A stretch of DNA of 64,000 bases from Sphingomonas sp. Leaf357 (GTDB lineage: Bacteria > Pseudomonadota > Alphaproteobacteria > Sphingomonadales > Sphingomonadaceae): assembly GCF_001423845.1 (NCBI RefSeq), contig NZ_LMPM01000002.1, positions 186,001-250,000 on the forward strand, given 5' to 3'. Position numbers and translations under genes: made by a program. Under the pieces are notes generated by a model. It made no database searches. It saw only the letters and a program-made list of their open reading frames with translations, and was not told the origin of the DNA. How positions within the stretch are numbered: the first letter of the stretch is position 1; each line of letters begins with the position of its first letter. Of the stretch, positions 33,596 through 43,453 are shown piece by piece.

Positions 33596-35319
33596 CAATT
33601 CATCTCCTGGACCGCCTGCACCCCCATGATGCCGAGTCCGTTGCGGATGATCTGCCCGATTGCGTCGGCCAAGAAAAGACGCGCGCACGTGACGCTGGCA
33701 TCGTCCGCGATCAGGAAGCGCCGCGCCGGATTGTCGTTGCCGACATTCCACAGCGCGTGGAACGCCGCCGCCAAGTCATAGAGATAAAAGGCGATTCTGT
33801 GCGGCTCGCGCGCCGCCGCGGCGGTATCCACCACCCGCGGGAACTGCGCGGCGAGCTTCACCAGCGCCAGATCGTCCGTTTCAAGCTGGGACAGATCGAT
33901 GGCCGCGCACGCGATTCCGGCCTCCTTGGCGCGGCGATGCAGCGACATGATGCGGGCGTGCGCATATTGCACGTAGAAGACCGGATTGTCCTTCGACGCC
34001 TCCACCACCTTGGCGAAATCGAAATCCATCTGCGCATCGGCCTTGCGCGTCAGCATCGTGAAGCGGACGACATCCTTGCCGACCTCGTTCACGACATCGG
34101 CCAGCGTGACGAAGTTGCCGGACCGCTTGGACATCTTCACCGGCTCGCCGGCGCGGAGCAGCCGCACCATCTGCACCAGCTTGACGTCGAACTTCGTCTT
34201 GCCGCCGGTCAGCGCCTGCACCGCCGCGACGATCCGCTTGACCGTGCCAGCGTGATCCGCGCCCCAGATATCGATCAGCGCGTCGGCCGACTGCGCCTTC
34301 TGATAGTGGTAGGCAAGATCGGCCCCGAAATACGTCCAGGCGCCCGTCGATTTGCGGATCGGCCGGTCCTGATCGTCGCCGAACTGGGTCGAGCGGAACA
34401 GCGGCAGCACCACCGGCTCCCAATCGTCCGGCGTCTCGCCCTTCGGCGCTTCCAGCACGCCGTCATAGATCAATCCGCGCGACCGCAATTCCGCCTCGGC
34501 CGCCTCGGGCTTGCCTGCCGCCTGCAACTCGGCTTCCGAAGAGAATAGGTCGTGATGGATGCCGAGCAGCGCCAGATCGGCCTTGATCAGCACCAGCATC
34601 GCCGCGACCGCGCTCTTGCGGAACAGGTCGAGCCACTCCGCCTCGGGCGCATCGACATATTTGTCCTCGAATTCCTGCGCCAACGCCTGGCCGACCGGGA
34701 TCAGGTAGTCGCCCGGATACAGCCCTTCGGGAATCTCGACGCCCTCGCCCAGCGCCTCGCGGTAGCGCAGGTGCGCCGAGCGCGCTAGGACGTCGACCTG
34801 CCCGCCGGCATCGTTGACGTAATATTCGCGGATCACCGTGTTGCCGGCGAATTCCAGCAGCGATGCCAGCGCATCGCCGACCACCGCGCCACGGCAATGC
34901 CCCATATGCATCGGACCAGTAGGATTGGCCGAGACATATTCGATATTGACCGTCGTCCCCCGCCCGCGCGACGACCGTCCGTAATCCGCGCCGCCATCGG
35001 TGATCGCCGACAGCTCCGCGCGCCACGTATCCTCGGTCAGCGTCATGTTGATGAAGCCCGGCCCGGCGATCGACACCCTCTCGACCTCGTCGAACTTGCC
35101 CAGTTCGGCGGCGATCTTCTCGGCCAGCGCGCGCGGATTGGTCGCGGCCGGCTTGGCCAGCACCATCGCGGCATTGGTCGCCAGATCGCCATGTGTCACG
35201 TCGCGCGGCGGCTCCACCGTCACGGCGGTGCGATTCAACCCCGCCGGCAGATCGCCCGAAGCGACGAGGGTATCGAGCACCGCATCGAGATGCGCGGCGA
35301 AACGGGTGTAGAGCGTCAT
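33595..35319 (-). CDS. argS: arginine--tRNA ligase
   Basis: A 574-residue class I aminoacyl-tRNA synthetase that charges tRNA-Arg. Class I motifs are visible: HIGH-type ANPTGPMHMGHCRGAVVGD and KMSKS-type PVKMSKRSGNFVTL, plus the add-1 N-terminal domain and the C-terminal DALR helical domain ending in NGLGIMGVQAVQEMN. Length is normal. The ATG at 35319 is the first of the frame. It starts a leftward unit argS, SPOR protein, nagZ. Confidence 0.96.
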   Translation of the reverse strand: MTLYTRFAAHLDAVLDTLVASGDLPAGLNRTAVTVEPPRDVTHGDLATNAAMVLAKPAATNPRALAEKIAAELGKFDEVERVSIAGPGFINMTLTEDTWRAELSAITDGGADYGRSSRGRGTTVNIEYVSANPTGPMHMGHCRGAVVGDALASLLEFAGNTVIREYYVNDAGGQVDVLARSAHLRYREALGEGVEIPEGLYPGDYLIPVGQALAQEFEDKYVDAPEAEWLDLFRKSAVAAMLVLIKADLALLGIHHDLFSSEAELQAAGKPEAAEAELRSRGLIYDGVLEAPKGETPDDWEPVVLPLFRSTQFGDDQDRPIRKSTGAWTYFGADLAYHYQKAQSADALIDIWGADHAGTVKRIVAAVQALTGGKTKFDVKLVQMVRLLRAGEPVKMSKRSGNFVTLADVVNEVGKDVVRFTMLTRKADAQMDFDFAKVVEASKDNPVFYVQYAHARIMSLHRRAKEAGIACAAIDLSQLETDDLALVKLAAQFPRVVDTAAAAREPHRIAFYLYDLAAAFHALWNVGNDNPARRFLIADDASVTCARLFLADAIGQIIRNGLGIMGVQAVQEMN

Positions 35320-35605
35320 GAAAGGTTCCGAACCTGAAAGCGAGCGCGCGCCTTAGCGGAACGCCGCCCTCGACTCAAATCCTCGCCGGATCGCGGGGGA
35401 TCCGCCCGCCCCGGGCCGCCGCTGCCGTGATCGGCGGAGCCGGTGGATTCACCGCCCGGCCCCGCCGATCATCTTGCGTTCGGTGCAACCGGTCGCGCAA
35501 TCTTTGCGCTTGGGATCATGCTGCACTGCAATATGATGGCGTCAACGAACGATGATCACAGGACGAGGATGCTGATCCGGCTTCGCTATTCGAAGGGACC
35601 AGACC

Positions 35606-35890
35606 ATGACCAAGCTCCTCACCGCCGCGGCTTTGATCGCCACGCTCGCCGCCCCGGCCTTCGCCAAGGATGTGGCCGCCCAGCGCAGCTTCACGCGCGA
35701 TGGCGAAACCTATGTCTACACCGCCGCCGTCAAGGGCGACGCGACGGTCCTGTCGGGCCGTAGTTCGTCCGGCCGCGACTTCCGCCTCACCGTGCGCAAC
35801 GGCCATGTCACCGGTCGTTCGGGCGGCGTGCCCGTCTCGTTCGACGTCGACAGCGCGACCACCGGCGGCCTGGAACTGGCCGCGCGTTAA
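35606..35890 (+). CDS. small exported protein of unknown function
   Basis: A 94-residue protein with a signal peptide (TKLLTAAALIATLAAPAFA) and a compact beta-strand-rich mature domain: SFTRDGETYVYTAAVKGDATVLSG, then RLTVRNGHVTGRSGGVPVSFDVD. The single domain has no cysteine. I do not recognise a family; similar short periplasmic proteins are seen in sphingomonads. The ATG follows GAAGGGACC. It stands alone; the 286 bases before it show no clear promoter match of the EcfG type. Confidence 0.75.
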   Translation: MTKLLTAAALIATLAAPAFAKDVAAQRSFTRDGETYVYTAAVKGDATVLSGRSSSGRDFRLTVRNGHVTGRSGGVPVSFDVDSATTGGLELAAR

Positions 35891-35900
35891 ATCACGCACC

Positions 35901-35982
35901 GTTCGTGCTGAGCCTGTCGAAGCACCGTTTTTCTATTCAGATCGAATGAGAAGAACGGCCCTTCGACAGGCTTAGGGCGAAC
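35901..35982. repeat. facing pair of TTCGACAGGCTCAG-type repeats
   Basis: GTTCGTGCTGAGCCTGTCGAAG (35901-35922) and CTTCGACAGGCTTAGGGCGAAC (35961-35982) form an imperfect inverted repeat with a 38-base centre, between the converging small exported gene and dgt. It belongs to the same family as 28632 and 29955-30026 and may end both transcripts. Confidence 0.8.
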
Positions 35983-35991
35983 AGACGTTTC

Positions 35992-37155
35992 TCAAAACCC
36001 CTCTGGCAGATCCACCGGCCCGACCGCCTCGCGATATCGTGTCACCGCATAGCGATCCGTCATCCCGGCAATGAAATCGGCGATGTGCCGGCTGCGCTCG
36101 GGCTCGGCCGTCGGCAGGCGCTCCGGCCAGTCCCCGGGCATCAGCGCGGGATCGGCATGATAGGCCGCGAACAGGCCCGCCACCACGCCATGCGCCGCCT
36201 GCGCCGCCTCCAATTGCCGGGGGTGGTGATAGAGATTGGCGTACATGAAGCGCTTCAACCCGCGCTCGTCCTCGCGCATCGCATCCGAAAATCCGACCAA
36301 TTGCCCCGCCGCCCGCACGTCCTCCGCGGTTTCGACCCGCGCATCGGCCAGCCGCGACCGCGTTTCGGCGATCACGTCGTTGACCATCGCCCCGATCTGC
36401 GCGCGGATCAGCTCGCCGACCAGCTTGATCGGCGCGATATCGTCATTGTCGGAACAGGTCTGCCGCCAGCCGTTCGCGACGAACCCGACCGCCATCATCT
36501 GGTCGATGCTGAGCAAGCCGGCGCGCAGGCCATCGTCGATATCGTGATTGTCGTACGCGATGTCGTCGGCGATCGCCGCGACCTGCGCCTCCAGGCTCGG
36601 CCAGCGCGTCAGATCGAGCGGGAACGCCGCATCCGCCTGCGCCAGCGCCCAGCCGGTGTCGTGGATCGGACCATTATGCTTGGCTAGCCCCTCCAGCGTC
36701 TCCCACGTCAGGTTCAGCCCCGGCCAGCGCGGATAGGGCGAATCGATCGTCATCAGCGCGCGCAGCGTGTTGCCGTTGTGATCGAACCCGCCCTGCCCCG
36801 CGAGCGCGGTCTTCAGCGCGTCCTCCCCCGCATGACCGAACGGCGGATGGCCGATATCGTGCGCGAGGCACAGCGCTTCGGTCAGGTCTTCGTTCAGCCC
36901 CAGCGCCCGTGCGATCGTCCGCCCGATCTGCGCCACCTCCAGGCTGTGCGTCAGCCGGACGCGGAAATGATCGCCGTCGGGCGACATGAACACCTGGGTC
37001 TTGTGACGCAGCCGGCGAAAGCTGATCGAATGGATGATCCGATCGCGATCGCGCTGAAACGCGTCGCGCGGCCCCCGCACGGATCCGACACGCTCGGGAT
37101 GCAGGCGGCCGCGACTATGCTCCGGGTCCGAGGCCCAGCGGGCGAGCGTGGTCAA
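35992..37155 (-). CDS. dgt: deoxyguanosinetriphosphate triphosphohydrolase-like HD protein
   Basis: A 387-residue HD-domain hydrolase that removes triphosphate from dNTPs. The HD residues are intact: [43 protein letters not shown] and [19 protein letters not shown] supply the metal ligands. The N-terminal [29 protein letters not shown] is the usual Dgt start region. Start is a TTG at 37155, the only nearby option. It lies in the same direction as the SPOR/TPR gene, with a 145-base repeat-bearing gap. Confidence 0.9.
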   Translation of the reverse strand: MTTLARWASDPEHSRGRLHPERVGSVRGPRDAFQRDRDRIIHSISFRRLRHKTQVFMSPDGDHFRVRLTHSLEVAQIGRTIARALGLNEDLTEALCLAHDIGHPPFGHAGEDALKTALAGQGGFDHNGNTLRALMTIDSPYPRWPGLNLTWETLEGLAKHNGPIHDTGWALAQADAAFPLDLTRWPSLEAQVAAIADDIAYDNHDIDDGLRAGLLSIDQMMAVGFVANGWRQTCSDNDDIAPIKLVGELIRAQIGAMVNDVIAETRSRLADARVETAEDVRAAGQLVGFSDAMREDERGLKRFMYANLYHHPRQLEAAQAAHGVVAGLFAAYHADPALMPGDWPERLPTAEPERSRHIADFIAGMTDRYAVTRYREAVGPVDLPEGF

Positions 37156-37180
37156 ACCCTGCCCTCGCCAAACCCACAGC

Positions 37181-37276
37181 CGTCATCCCGGACTAGATCC
37201 GGGATCCAACGTGCCGCGGAAGCAACGTCCGCGATCCCTGCGGCACGTTGGATCCCGGATCGAGTCCGGGATGACG
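37181..37276. repeat. intergenic inverted repeat, 37-bp arms
   Basis: Arms at 37181-37217 and 37240-37276 pair over 37 bases with one mismatch (core GTCATCCCGGACTAGATCCG). It fills most of the gap between dgt and the SPOR/TPR gene and is larger than a normal terminator. Confidence 0.85.
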
Positions 37277-37300
37277 ACGGTAATCGAGCGTAGCGAAAAC

Positions 37301-39517
37301 TCACTTGCCCGCCAGCCGCGTAACCTTCTGCCCCGCCTCGCTGGTGAACGTGAACCCCGACATCCCCTCCTTTGCCAGCGCGTTGACGAACGCGCGCGCC
37401 TCGGCATCGGTCTTGAACGGCCCGGTCAGCACGCGGTTGGTGGCGCGCAGCGGCGTCATCCAGCCGCTCTTTCCTTTGAATGCCGCTGGGGCCTTCTCGC
37501 GCACCTTGGCCCATTCCTTGGGCAGATCGCCCTCGTTGGCGCCGCCGGCGACCTGCACCCAGATCCGCGACGGTTCGAGGATCTTGGGATCGTTCTTCTT
37601 CTTCAGTTCCTCCGCCTTCTTGGCGTCGGCCAGTTTCTTGGCATCGGCGGCCTTCTTGTCCGCCAATTTCTTGTCGGCGAGTTTCTTGTCCGCCGCCTTC
37701 TTGTCGGCCAGCAGCTTGTCGGCGGCCGCTTTCTCGGCCGCCTTGGCCTGGATCTCGGCGGGATCCGGCTCGACGCGGGCCGGAGCCTTGGCAATCGTGC
37801 GCACCGGCGCCGCCTCGGCCAATTTGACCGGCTGCGCCGCGACCGGTGCGGCCTCGCGCTCCGGCGTCGACACATCCAATTCTGACCCGGGCACGGTTAT
37901 GTTGGCGATGATCTTCGCCAGGATCGAATCCTCGCCCTTGATCGGCCCCGGCACCGGCGGAAGCGATTTCGGCGCGGCCTGCGCGATGGTCGGCTCCCGC
38001 ACCGCCACCGACGGCGGGGTCGCTACGACCGGCGACGAAAGTTCGGACTTCAACACCGGCGTGACGTCCGCCGAGGGCACAGCCGCAAGAGGTTGCGACG
38101 GAGTCGGAGCCGGTGTCGGTAGAGACTTGGCAAGCGCGGTCGGAGCGATCGGCTCATACGGCCCTGCGGAATCGCCGAGCGGCGTGGGCATGGGCGTGGG
38201 CGTCGAAGGAATCGCAACCCGCCCCGTCGCCAACCCAGACCGCGCGGTCGGCGCGAGCGCACGATCCGGCACCACGCTCGCCACGCGCATATCGGTTTCC
38301 GCCGCCGCGCGATTGGAGGTGACCTCGTCGCGCCGGGGTGCCGGCAGCGCACTGGGCAGATTCGCCCGGTTCGAGGCCAGCACCACCGATTGCGAAGGGG
38401 TCGGCGTCGGCGTCGGCGTCGGCGTAGGCGTCGGCGTCGGTGAAAGCAGCGGCGAGCGCGTCAGCGGGGCGTAGGTCGGGCGCGTCGGCAACGCCTGCAC
38501 CATCGCCACCGCTGGGGCCTGGTAGGTTGGCGGCGGCGGCAGCGGCACCGGAGCCTGTTCCGCGATCGCCAACACGACCTTGTCGCGCTTGCCGCGTTTC
38601 TTGTCGCGCTTGTTCGTCTTGGTCTCCACCTCGGCCGGGCGCGTAGCGGCCACCGCCACCGCCGCCGGCTTGTCCGGATCGGGGCCTAGGGCGGCCATCA
38701 CCGGTGCCATCCGCGCATCGGCCAGACGTTGCGGCGTCATGCGCACCTCGCCGAAATGCACCGCGAAGGCGCGATCCGCCGGCCCCAGCGTCGCCAGTTT
38801 CTCGAAGAACGGTTGCAGGCCCTGCCCCAGTCCGCCGGGCATCATGCTCGCCGCGATCCGCTCCGCCCCACGCCCGTCGCCGTTCATCGCCAGGATGAAG
38901 GCGCGCGCGCGCCAGGCACCGCGATCGCTGCGACGGAGCAACGGATCGATCTCCGCCAGCGCCTCGTCACGCTTGCCCGAAATGCCCAGCGACAATGCGT
39001 AGAGCCGCGCCGTTTCGTCCGCGCTCACCCCGTTCAGCGTGCCGGATTTGAGCGCCAGCCGGTAATCGCGCTGCGCCCGCTCCTGTTCGCCGATTAGGTC
39101 GTAGGCCAGGGCGCGTTCGGCGGCGAAGATGCGCACGTCGCCGCGCGCCTGCTCCGCCTCGGCGAACCGGCGCAGCGCCTCGCCCGGCCGCCCCGAGCGC
39201 AGCAGGATGATGCCCTTGCCCGCCTTGATGCGCGGATTGTTCGGGTCGATCCGCTCGGCCCGCGCAAAGAAGCCCGATGCCGCGGTCGTATCGTCCAGCT
39301 TGAGCGTCAGTTCGCCCGCGCGCACCATCGCCCGCACGTCGGTCGGGTTGACGGCGAGCACGCGCATCTCGCCCGCCAGTTCATCGGCCGGCGATTGCGG
39401 ACCGTATTGCGTCTGGCCCGGCGTCTGCTGGACATAGACCTGCGCGCGAGCCGCGGGAATCGTCGTCACCACGGCAAGAGCCATCACGGCGGCGGACGTC
39501 GGAAATATCGGTTTCAT
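37301..39517 (-). CDS. SPOR domain-containing TPR protein with low-complexity middle
   Basis: A 738-residue exported protein. Residues 1-25 form a signal peptide (AAVMALAVVTTIPAARA). Tetratricopeptide helices follow to about residue 260 (SPADELAGEMRVLAVNPTDVR, ASGFFARAERIDPNNPRIKAGKG). The middle is rich in proline, threonine and alanine, with a PT repeat of about eight units encoded near 38401-38445, then a charged KKLADKK repeat region encoded near 37630-37740. The last 80 residues are a SPOR domain (RIWVQVAGGANEGDLPKEW, RVLTGPFKTDAEARAFVNAL). It lies next to ftsZ, so a septal peptidoglycan role is likely by inference. The middle is probably unstructured. Confidence 0.8.
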   Translation of the reverse strand: MKPIFPTSAAVMALAVVTTIPAARAQVYVQQTPGQTQYGPQSPADELAGEMRVLAVNPTDVRAMVRAGELTLKLDDTTAASGFFARAERIDPNNPRIKAGKGIILLRSGRPGEALRRFAEAEQARGDVRIFAAERALAYDLIGEQERAQRDYRLALKSGTLNGVSADETARLYALSLGISGKRDEALAEIDPLLRRSDRGAWRARAFILAMNGDGRGAERIAASMMPGGLGQGLQPFFEKLATLGPADRAFAVHFGEVRMTPQRLADARMAPVMAALGPDPDKPAAVAVAATRPAEVETKTNKRDKKRGKRDKVVLAIAEQAPVPLPPPPTYQAPAVAMVQALPTRPTYAPLTRSPLLSPTPTPTPTPTPTPTPSQSVVLASNRANLPSALPAPRRDEVTSNRAAAETDMRVASVVPDRALAPTARSGLATGRVAIPSTPTPMPTPLGDSAGPYEPIAPTALAKSLPTPAPTPSQPLAAVPSADVTPVLKSELSSPVVATPPSVAVREPTIAQAAPKSLPPVPGPIKGEDSILAKIIANITVPGSELDVSTPEREAAPVAAQPVKLAEAAPVRTIAKAPARVEPDPAEIQAKAAEKAAADKLLADKKAADKKLADKKLADKKAADAKKLADAKKAEELKKKNDPKILEPSRIWVQVAGGANEGDLPKEWAKVREKAPAAFKGKSGWMTPLRATNRVLTGPFKTDAEARAFVNALAKEGMSGFTFTSEAGQKVTRLAGK

Positions 39518-39629
39518 GAGCGTCGCAGCCTAGACGCCAGACTGGCTTAACCGGCAATGTCCGAGATCGGCCATGCGCGACGGGACGACGCGCACCGGCG
39601 ACGAGCCGGTGGCGTCCTGCCCGCTCACC

Positions 39630-41111
39630 TCACTGATTATTCTGCCGATGCAGGAAGCGCGGAATATCGAGCGCATCCTTGTCGGCCTTTTCGGCCTCCT
39701 CGTCGCGCGCGGCACCACGGCTCGCGCCCGACATCCGCTCGAACAACGTGCCACCCAGCTTCACGCGCGGCGCGGGAGCGAGCGGCTCGGCCGGGGCTTC
39801 GGCGGCAGGCGTCTCGACCGGCGCACCGGGCGACAGCCAGCGCCGACGCGCGCCACCTTCGGCAACATCCAGCGCCGGCGCGGCGGGTTCGTCACCGAAC
39901 GTGATCGGCGTCTTCGCCACCGGCGGCGCGGGCGGCGCTTCGATATCGCTGCCCAGCACCAGTTCGTCGGCCGCTTCCGGCTCGGGCGCGATCGCTTCGG
40001 GCTCGGGCGCGGAGCCCGAGGCGTCCTCCATCGTCGGCGCAGGCTCGACCAACGGCGCAACGGCGGCTGGTGCCACTTCCTCGGTTTTTTTCGGCGCGGA
40101 GAAGCTGAAGGCGCGCGACGATGGCGCGGCCTCGGCCGGGCGCGCGGTCGCCTCTATGCCGGTCGCGACGACCGAGACGCGGATCTTGCCTTCCAGTTCC
40201 GGGTTGAACGCCGAGCCCCAGATGATGTTCGCATCTTCGTCGACCAGTTCGCGAATATGGTTCGCCGCCTCGTCAACTTCGAGCAGGCGCATGTCGTCGC
40301 CGCCGGTGATCGAGACGATCACGCCCTTGGCACCCTTCATCGAAACGCCGTCGAGCAGCGGGTTGGCGATCGCCTTCGACGCCGCCTCGATCGCGCGATT
40401 GTCGCCGGTCGCCTCGCCGGTGCCCATCATCGCCTTGCCCATTTCCTGCATCACGGAACGGACGTCGGCGAAATCCAGGTTGATCAGGCCGGGCATGACC
40501 ATCAGGTCGGTGATGCCGCGCACGCCCTGCTGCAGCACCTCGTCCGCCATCTGGAACGCCTCCTTGAAGGTGGTGTTGGCGTTGGCGACCAGGAACAGGT
40601 TCTGGTTCGGGATGACGATCAGCGTGTCGACATACTTCTGCAGTTCGTCGATGCCCGCCTCGGCGCTCTTGGCGCGGCGGCTGCCTTCGAATGCGAACGG
40701 CTTGGTCACGACGCCCACCGTCAGGATGCCCATGTCGCGCGCCGCCTTGGCGATCACCGGTGCCGCGCCGGTGCCGGTGCCGCCGCCCATGCCCGCGGCG
40801 ATGAACACCATGTGGCTGCCCTCGAGCATCTTGGCGAGCGCATCGATCGTCTCTTCCGCCGCCGCGCGACCGATTTCGGGCCGGCTGCCGGCACCCAACC
40901 CCTGCGTGATCTTCGCGCCCAGCTGAATGCGCTTCGAGGCGGTCGACTGCTTCAGCGCCTGCGCATCGGTGTTAGCGACCAGGAAGTCCACGCCCTGAAC
41001 CTCCGCGGCGATCATGTTGGCGATCGCGTTGCCGCCCGCGCCGCCCACACCGATCACCGCGATACGCGGGGTCAATTCGTCGACTTCGGGGGCAAGAAAT
41101 TCGATGCTCAT
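39630..41111 (-). CDS. ftsZ: cell division protein FtsZ
   Basis: A 493-residue tubulin-like GTPase that assembles the division ring. GTP-binding signature [13 protein letters not shown] and the N-terminal [16 protein letters not shown] are intact, as are the T7 loop ([11 protein letters not shown]) and the C-terminal core. It has a long alanine/proline/glutamate-rich linker and ends with the conserved peptide DIPRFLHRQ that binds FtsA and other partners. The ATG at 41111 follows the family. It is the last gene of the dcw cluster and is separated from ftsA by 112 bases, so it may also have its own promoter. Confidence 0.96.
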   Translation of the reverse strand: MSIEFLAPEVDELTPRIAVIGVGGAGGNAIANMIAAEVQGVDFLVANTDAQALKQSTASKRIQLGAKITQGLGAGSRPEIGRAAAEETIDALAKMLEGSHMVFIAAGMGGGTGTGAAPVIAKAARDMGILTVGVVTKPFAFEGSRRAKSAEAGIDELQKYVDTLIVIPNQNLFLVANANTTFKEAFQMADEVLQQGVRGITDLMVMPGLINLDFADVRSVMQEMGKAMMGTGEATGDNRAIEAASKAIANPLLDGVSMKGAKGVIVSITGGDDMRLLEVDEAANHIRELVDEDANIIWGSAFNPELEGKIRVSVVATGIEATARPAEAAPSSRAFSFSAPKKTEEVAPAAVAPLVEPAPTMEDASGSAPEPEAIAPEPEAADELVLGSDIEAPPAPPVAKTPITFGDEPAAPALDVAEGGARRRWLSPGAPVETPAAEAPAEPLAPAPRVKLGGTLFERMSGASRGAARDEEAEKADKDALDIPRFLHRQNNQ

Positions 41112-41223
41112 GGTCTTGTCTCCAACGCGCGCCCACACCCCGGCGCCAAAGTTTTAATGTTAACCGTTCTGCACCAACACTTGGCGGCGTGCCAGCGCGA
41201 AAGCTACCAGATGTCGTAATTCT

Positions 41224-42483
41224 TCAATAATTCGCCCGGGCCATCGCGATCAGGCGGCGGATCGCCCCAAGGCCCTTCGGCCGGTGCACCGTCTGATGCT
41301 TGCTCGACAGCGAACGCAGGTCGACCGGGTCGGACGCGGCGTAGAAGGCCAACCCCGCCAGCGTCGCGAACGCCGGCCCCGAATGCGCCTCCGGCAGTGC
41401 CGTCAGCCCACGCGGCCGGCCGATCCGCACCGAGCGACCCAGCGCCTGTTGCGCATAATCGGCGATGCCCTTCAGCTCCGCGCCGCCGCCGGTCAACACC
41501 ACCTGCCGCCCTACGGGGCCGGAGAATTTCAGGTCGGTCAGCGCCTTCTGCACCTCGCCGATCAGATGATCGAGCCGCTGGCGGATCACCGCGATCAGCT
41601 GCGCGCGGGTGATGCGGCTGCCCTCGGCCTGCCCGTCCTCGCTGATCGGCGCGACCTCGATCATGTCGTGATTGTCGCGCGGGGAGGCATTGGCCGATCC
41701 GTAGAAACATTTCAGCCGCTCGGCCTGCGCCCGGCTGGTGCCGAACGCGCTGGCGATGTCGTCGGTGATGTCCTGCGCGCCGTACGGGATCGAGGTCAGG
41801 CCCACGAGCATGCCGCCGGCGAACAGCGATACGTTCGTGATCCCCGCCCCCATCTCGACCAGCGCGACGCCAAGCTCGCGCTCCTCGTCGGACAGGCACG
41901 CCATGCCCGTCGCGACCGGCGCGGCGATGATCGACTTGACCTCGAGATGCGCGTTCGCGACGCACAGGCCGAGGTTGCGCACCGGCGAGCCATCGGCGGC
42001 GACGACGTGAATGTGCACCCCCAATCGATCGGCATGCAGGCCCAGCGGCTTCTTGACGCCGGTCAGCCCGTCCAGCGTGTACAGCGCCGGTTGCGCGTGC
42101 AGCACCATGCGCCCCGCCGGATCGATCGACTCCCGCCCGGCATGCAGCAACGCGTCGATATCGGATTGCTCGACCCGGTGGCCGCCAAGCTCGAACTCGA
42201 TCGAGGCGACATCGCTCACGAGCCCGCCGGCGGAGAAGCTGACCCACACGTTCTGGATGTTGACGCCCGCGATCCGCTCGGCCTGCTCCACCGCTTCGCG
42301 TACCGCCGCCTCGGTCGCATCGGCATCGGCGATATAGCCGCGCTTCACGCCCCGGCTTTCGCGCTGCCCGGTGCCGAGCACGATCAGTTCGCCCCCATCG
42401 CCCTTCTGCGCGATCATCGCCGACACCTTCGACGACCCGATATCGAGCGCCGTGATCAAACCCTCTGGTGCTACCTTCGCCAT
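41224..42483 (-). CDS. ftsA: cell division protein FtsA
   Basis: A 419-residue actin-like ATPase that tethers FtsZ to the membrane. Actin-fold motifs: ITALDIGSSKVSAMI, GYIADADATEAAVREAVEQAERIAG (the SHS2 insert region), ALVEMGAGITNVSLF, VVLTGGGAELKGI. The C-terminal end is amphipathic (AIRRLIAMARANY), as needed for membrane binding. It follows ftsQ with a 16-base gap. Confidence 0.95.
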   Translation of the reverse strand: MAKVAPEGLITALDIGSSKVSAMIAQKGDGGELIVLGTGQRESRGVKRGYIADADATEAAVREAVEQAERIAGVNIQNVWVSFSAGGLVSDVASIEFELGGHRVEQSDIDALLHAGRESIDPAGRMVLHAQPALYTLDGLTGVKKPLGLHADRLGVHIHVVAADGSPVRNLGLCVANAHLEVKSIIAAPVATGMACLSDEERELGVALVEMGAGITNVSLFAGGMLVGLTSIPYGAQDITDDIASAFGTSRAQAERLKCFYGSANASPRDNHDMIEVAPISEDGQAEGSRITRAQLIAVIRQRLDHLIGEVQKALTDLKFSGPVGRQVVLTGGGAELKGIADYAQQALGRSVRIGRPRGLTALPEAHSGPAFATLAGLAFYAASDPVDLRSLSSKHQTVHRPKGLGAIRRLIAMARANY

Positions 42484-42499
42484 GCCCCGTTCACCCCTT

Positions 42500-43453
42500 T
42501 TAGCCCTGCCCCAGGCTGCCCACTTGCTTTACCGTCTTCTTCGCCTCGATCACCGCGGGCTTCGGCGCGGCGTCCGTCTCGTTCGGGTCGGTGATCGCCC
42601 GCCCTTCCGCCTCGCCCGGCCGCCTGGCGACCAACTTGCTCGGATCGCGCATGTCGAACCGCAGCCAGCCCTTGCCGAGCAACGGCTTCACCCCGTCCAG
42701 TTCGGCGAACTTCACCAGCGCATGCGCCGCCGCCATCTCGCCCTCCGGCAATGCCAGAGTCTCTCCGCTCTCGAATGTCAAATTCCAGCGTCGATTGCCG
42801 ACCCAGGTCGCCGCCTTCACGCTGGGCCTGAGCGCCGGCGCGGCGCTCAGCAGCTTCTGATATGCCGCTTCCTGCTCGTTCGCACCCGGCCCGATCACCA
42901 GCGGCAGATCGGGCATCGCATCGGCGCGCACCCGCTCCAGCCACACGCCGTTCGAGCCGATCAGCGCCAATTGCCCCTTGTCCTGCCACACCGCCGTGGG
43001 CTTGCGCTCGACGATGTGGACGAGCAACGTGTCAGGCAGACGGCGCGAGACGTGCGCGTCCTGGATCCAGCCATATTTCAGCAGCTTCTCGCGCGTGTCT
43101 TCCAGGCTGACCAACGGCATCGCGCGCGATTTCTGGTCCAGCGCCACGGCATAGACCGACATGCGGTCCATCCGCGACAGCCCGGTCACCTCGATCTGCT
43201 CGACCCGGAAGCCGGCGCGCCCGACGCCCTCGGCCAGCGCCGATCCGATCGCGGCGGGCACGCCCGCCCACACCGCCAGCGTGCCGAGGCCCGCGATCAC
43301 CGCGCCGGTGATCGTCCAGGTCGCGATCCGGTGGAGCGCCACCTCGCTGATCGGCAGCGCGGCGATGATCCGGTCGAGGATCGACGTGCGCGGCACCTTG
43401 CGCTTCGGCACCGGCCGCCGCGCCGGGGCGCGTTTGAGCGTGCGGCTGCTCAC
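42500..43453 (-). CDS. ftsQ: cell division protein FtsQ
   Basis: A 317-residue bitopic division protein that links FtsL/FtsB with other divisome parts. It has a basic N-terminus (RAPARRPVPKRKVPRT), a membrane helix (ATWTITGAVIAGLGTLAVWAG), a POTRA domain (FRVEQIEVTGLSRMDRMSVYAVAL) and the FtsQ domain (DAHVSRRLPDTLLVHIVERKPTAVWQ). GTG at 43453 overlaps the ddl stop by four bases. Confidence 0.92.
   Translation of the reverse strand: MSSRTLKRAPARRPVPKRKVPRTSILDRIIAALPISEVALHRIATWTITGAVIAGLGTLAVWAGVPAAIGSALAEGVGRAGFRVEQIEVTGLSRMDRMSVYAVALDQKSRAMPLVSLEDTREKLLKYGWIQDAHVSRRLPDTLLVHIVERKPTAVWQDKGQLALIGSNGVWLERVRADAMPDLPLVIGPGANEQEAAYQKLLSAAPALRPSVKAATWVGNRRWNLTFESGETLALPEGEMAAAHALVKFAELDGVKPLLGKGWLRFDMRDPSKLVARRPGEAEGRAITDPNETDAAPKPAVIEAKKTVKQVGSLGQG

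Noticed and set aside
38401..38445. Short tandem repeats as CRISPR or satellite
   Set aside because: They are six-base coding repeats (Pro-Thr) inside the SPOR/TPR gene; no spacers and no cas genes.
40900..41223. CtrA-type TTAA-N7-TTAA box in the ftsZ-ftsA gap
   Set aside because: TTAA copies are present but the spacing is two bases, not seven.
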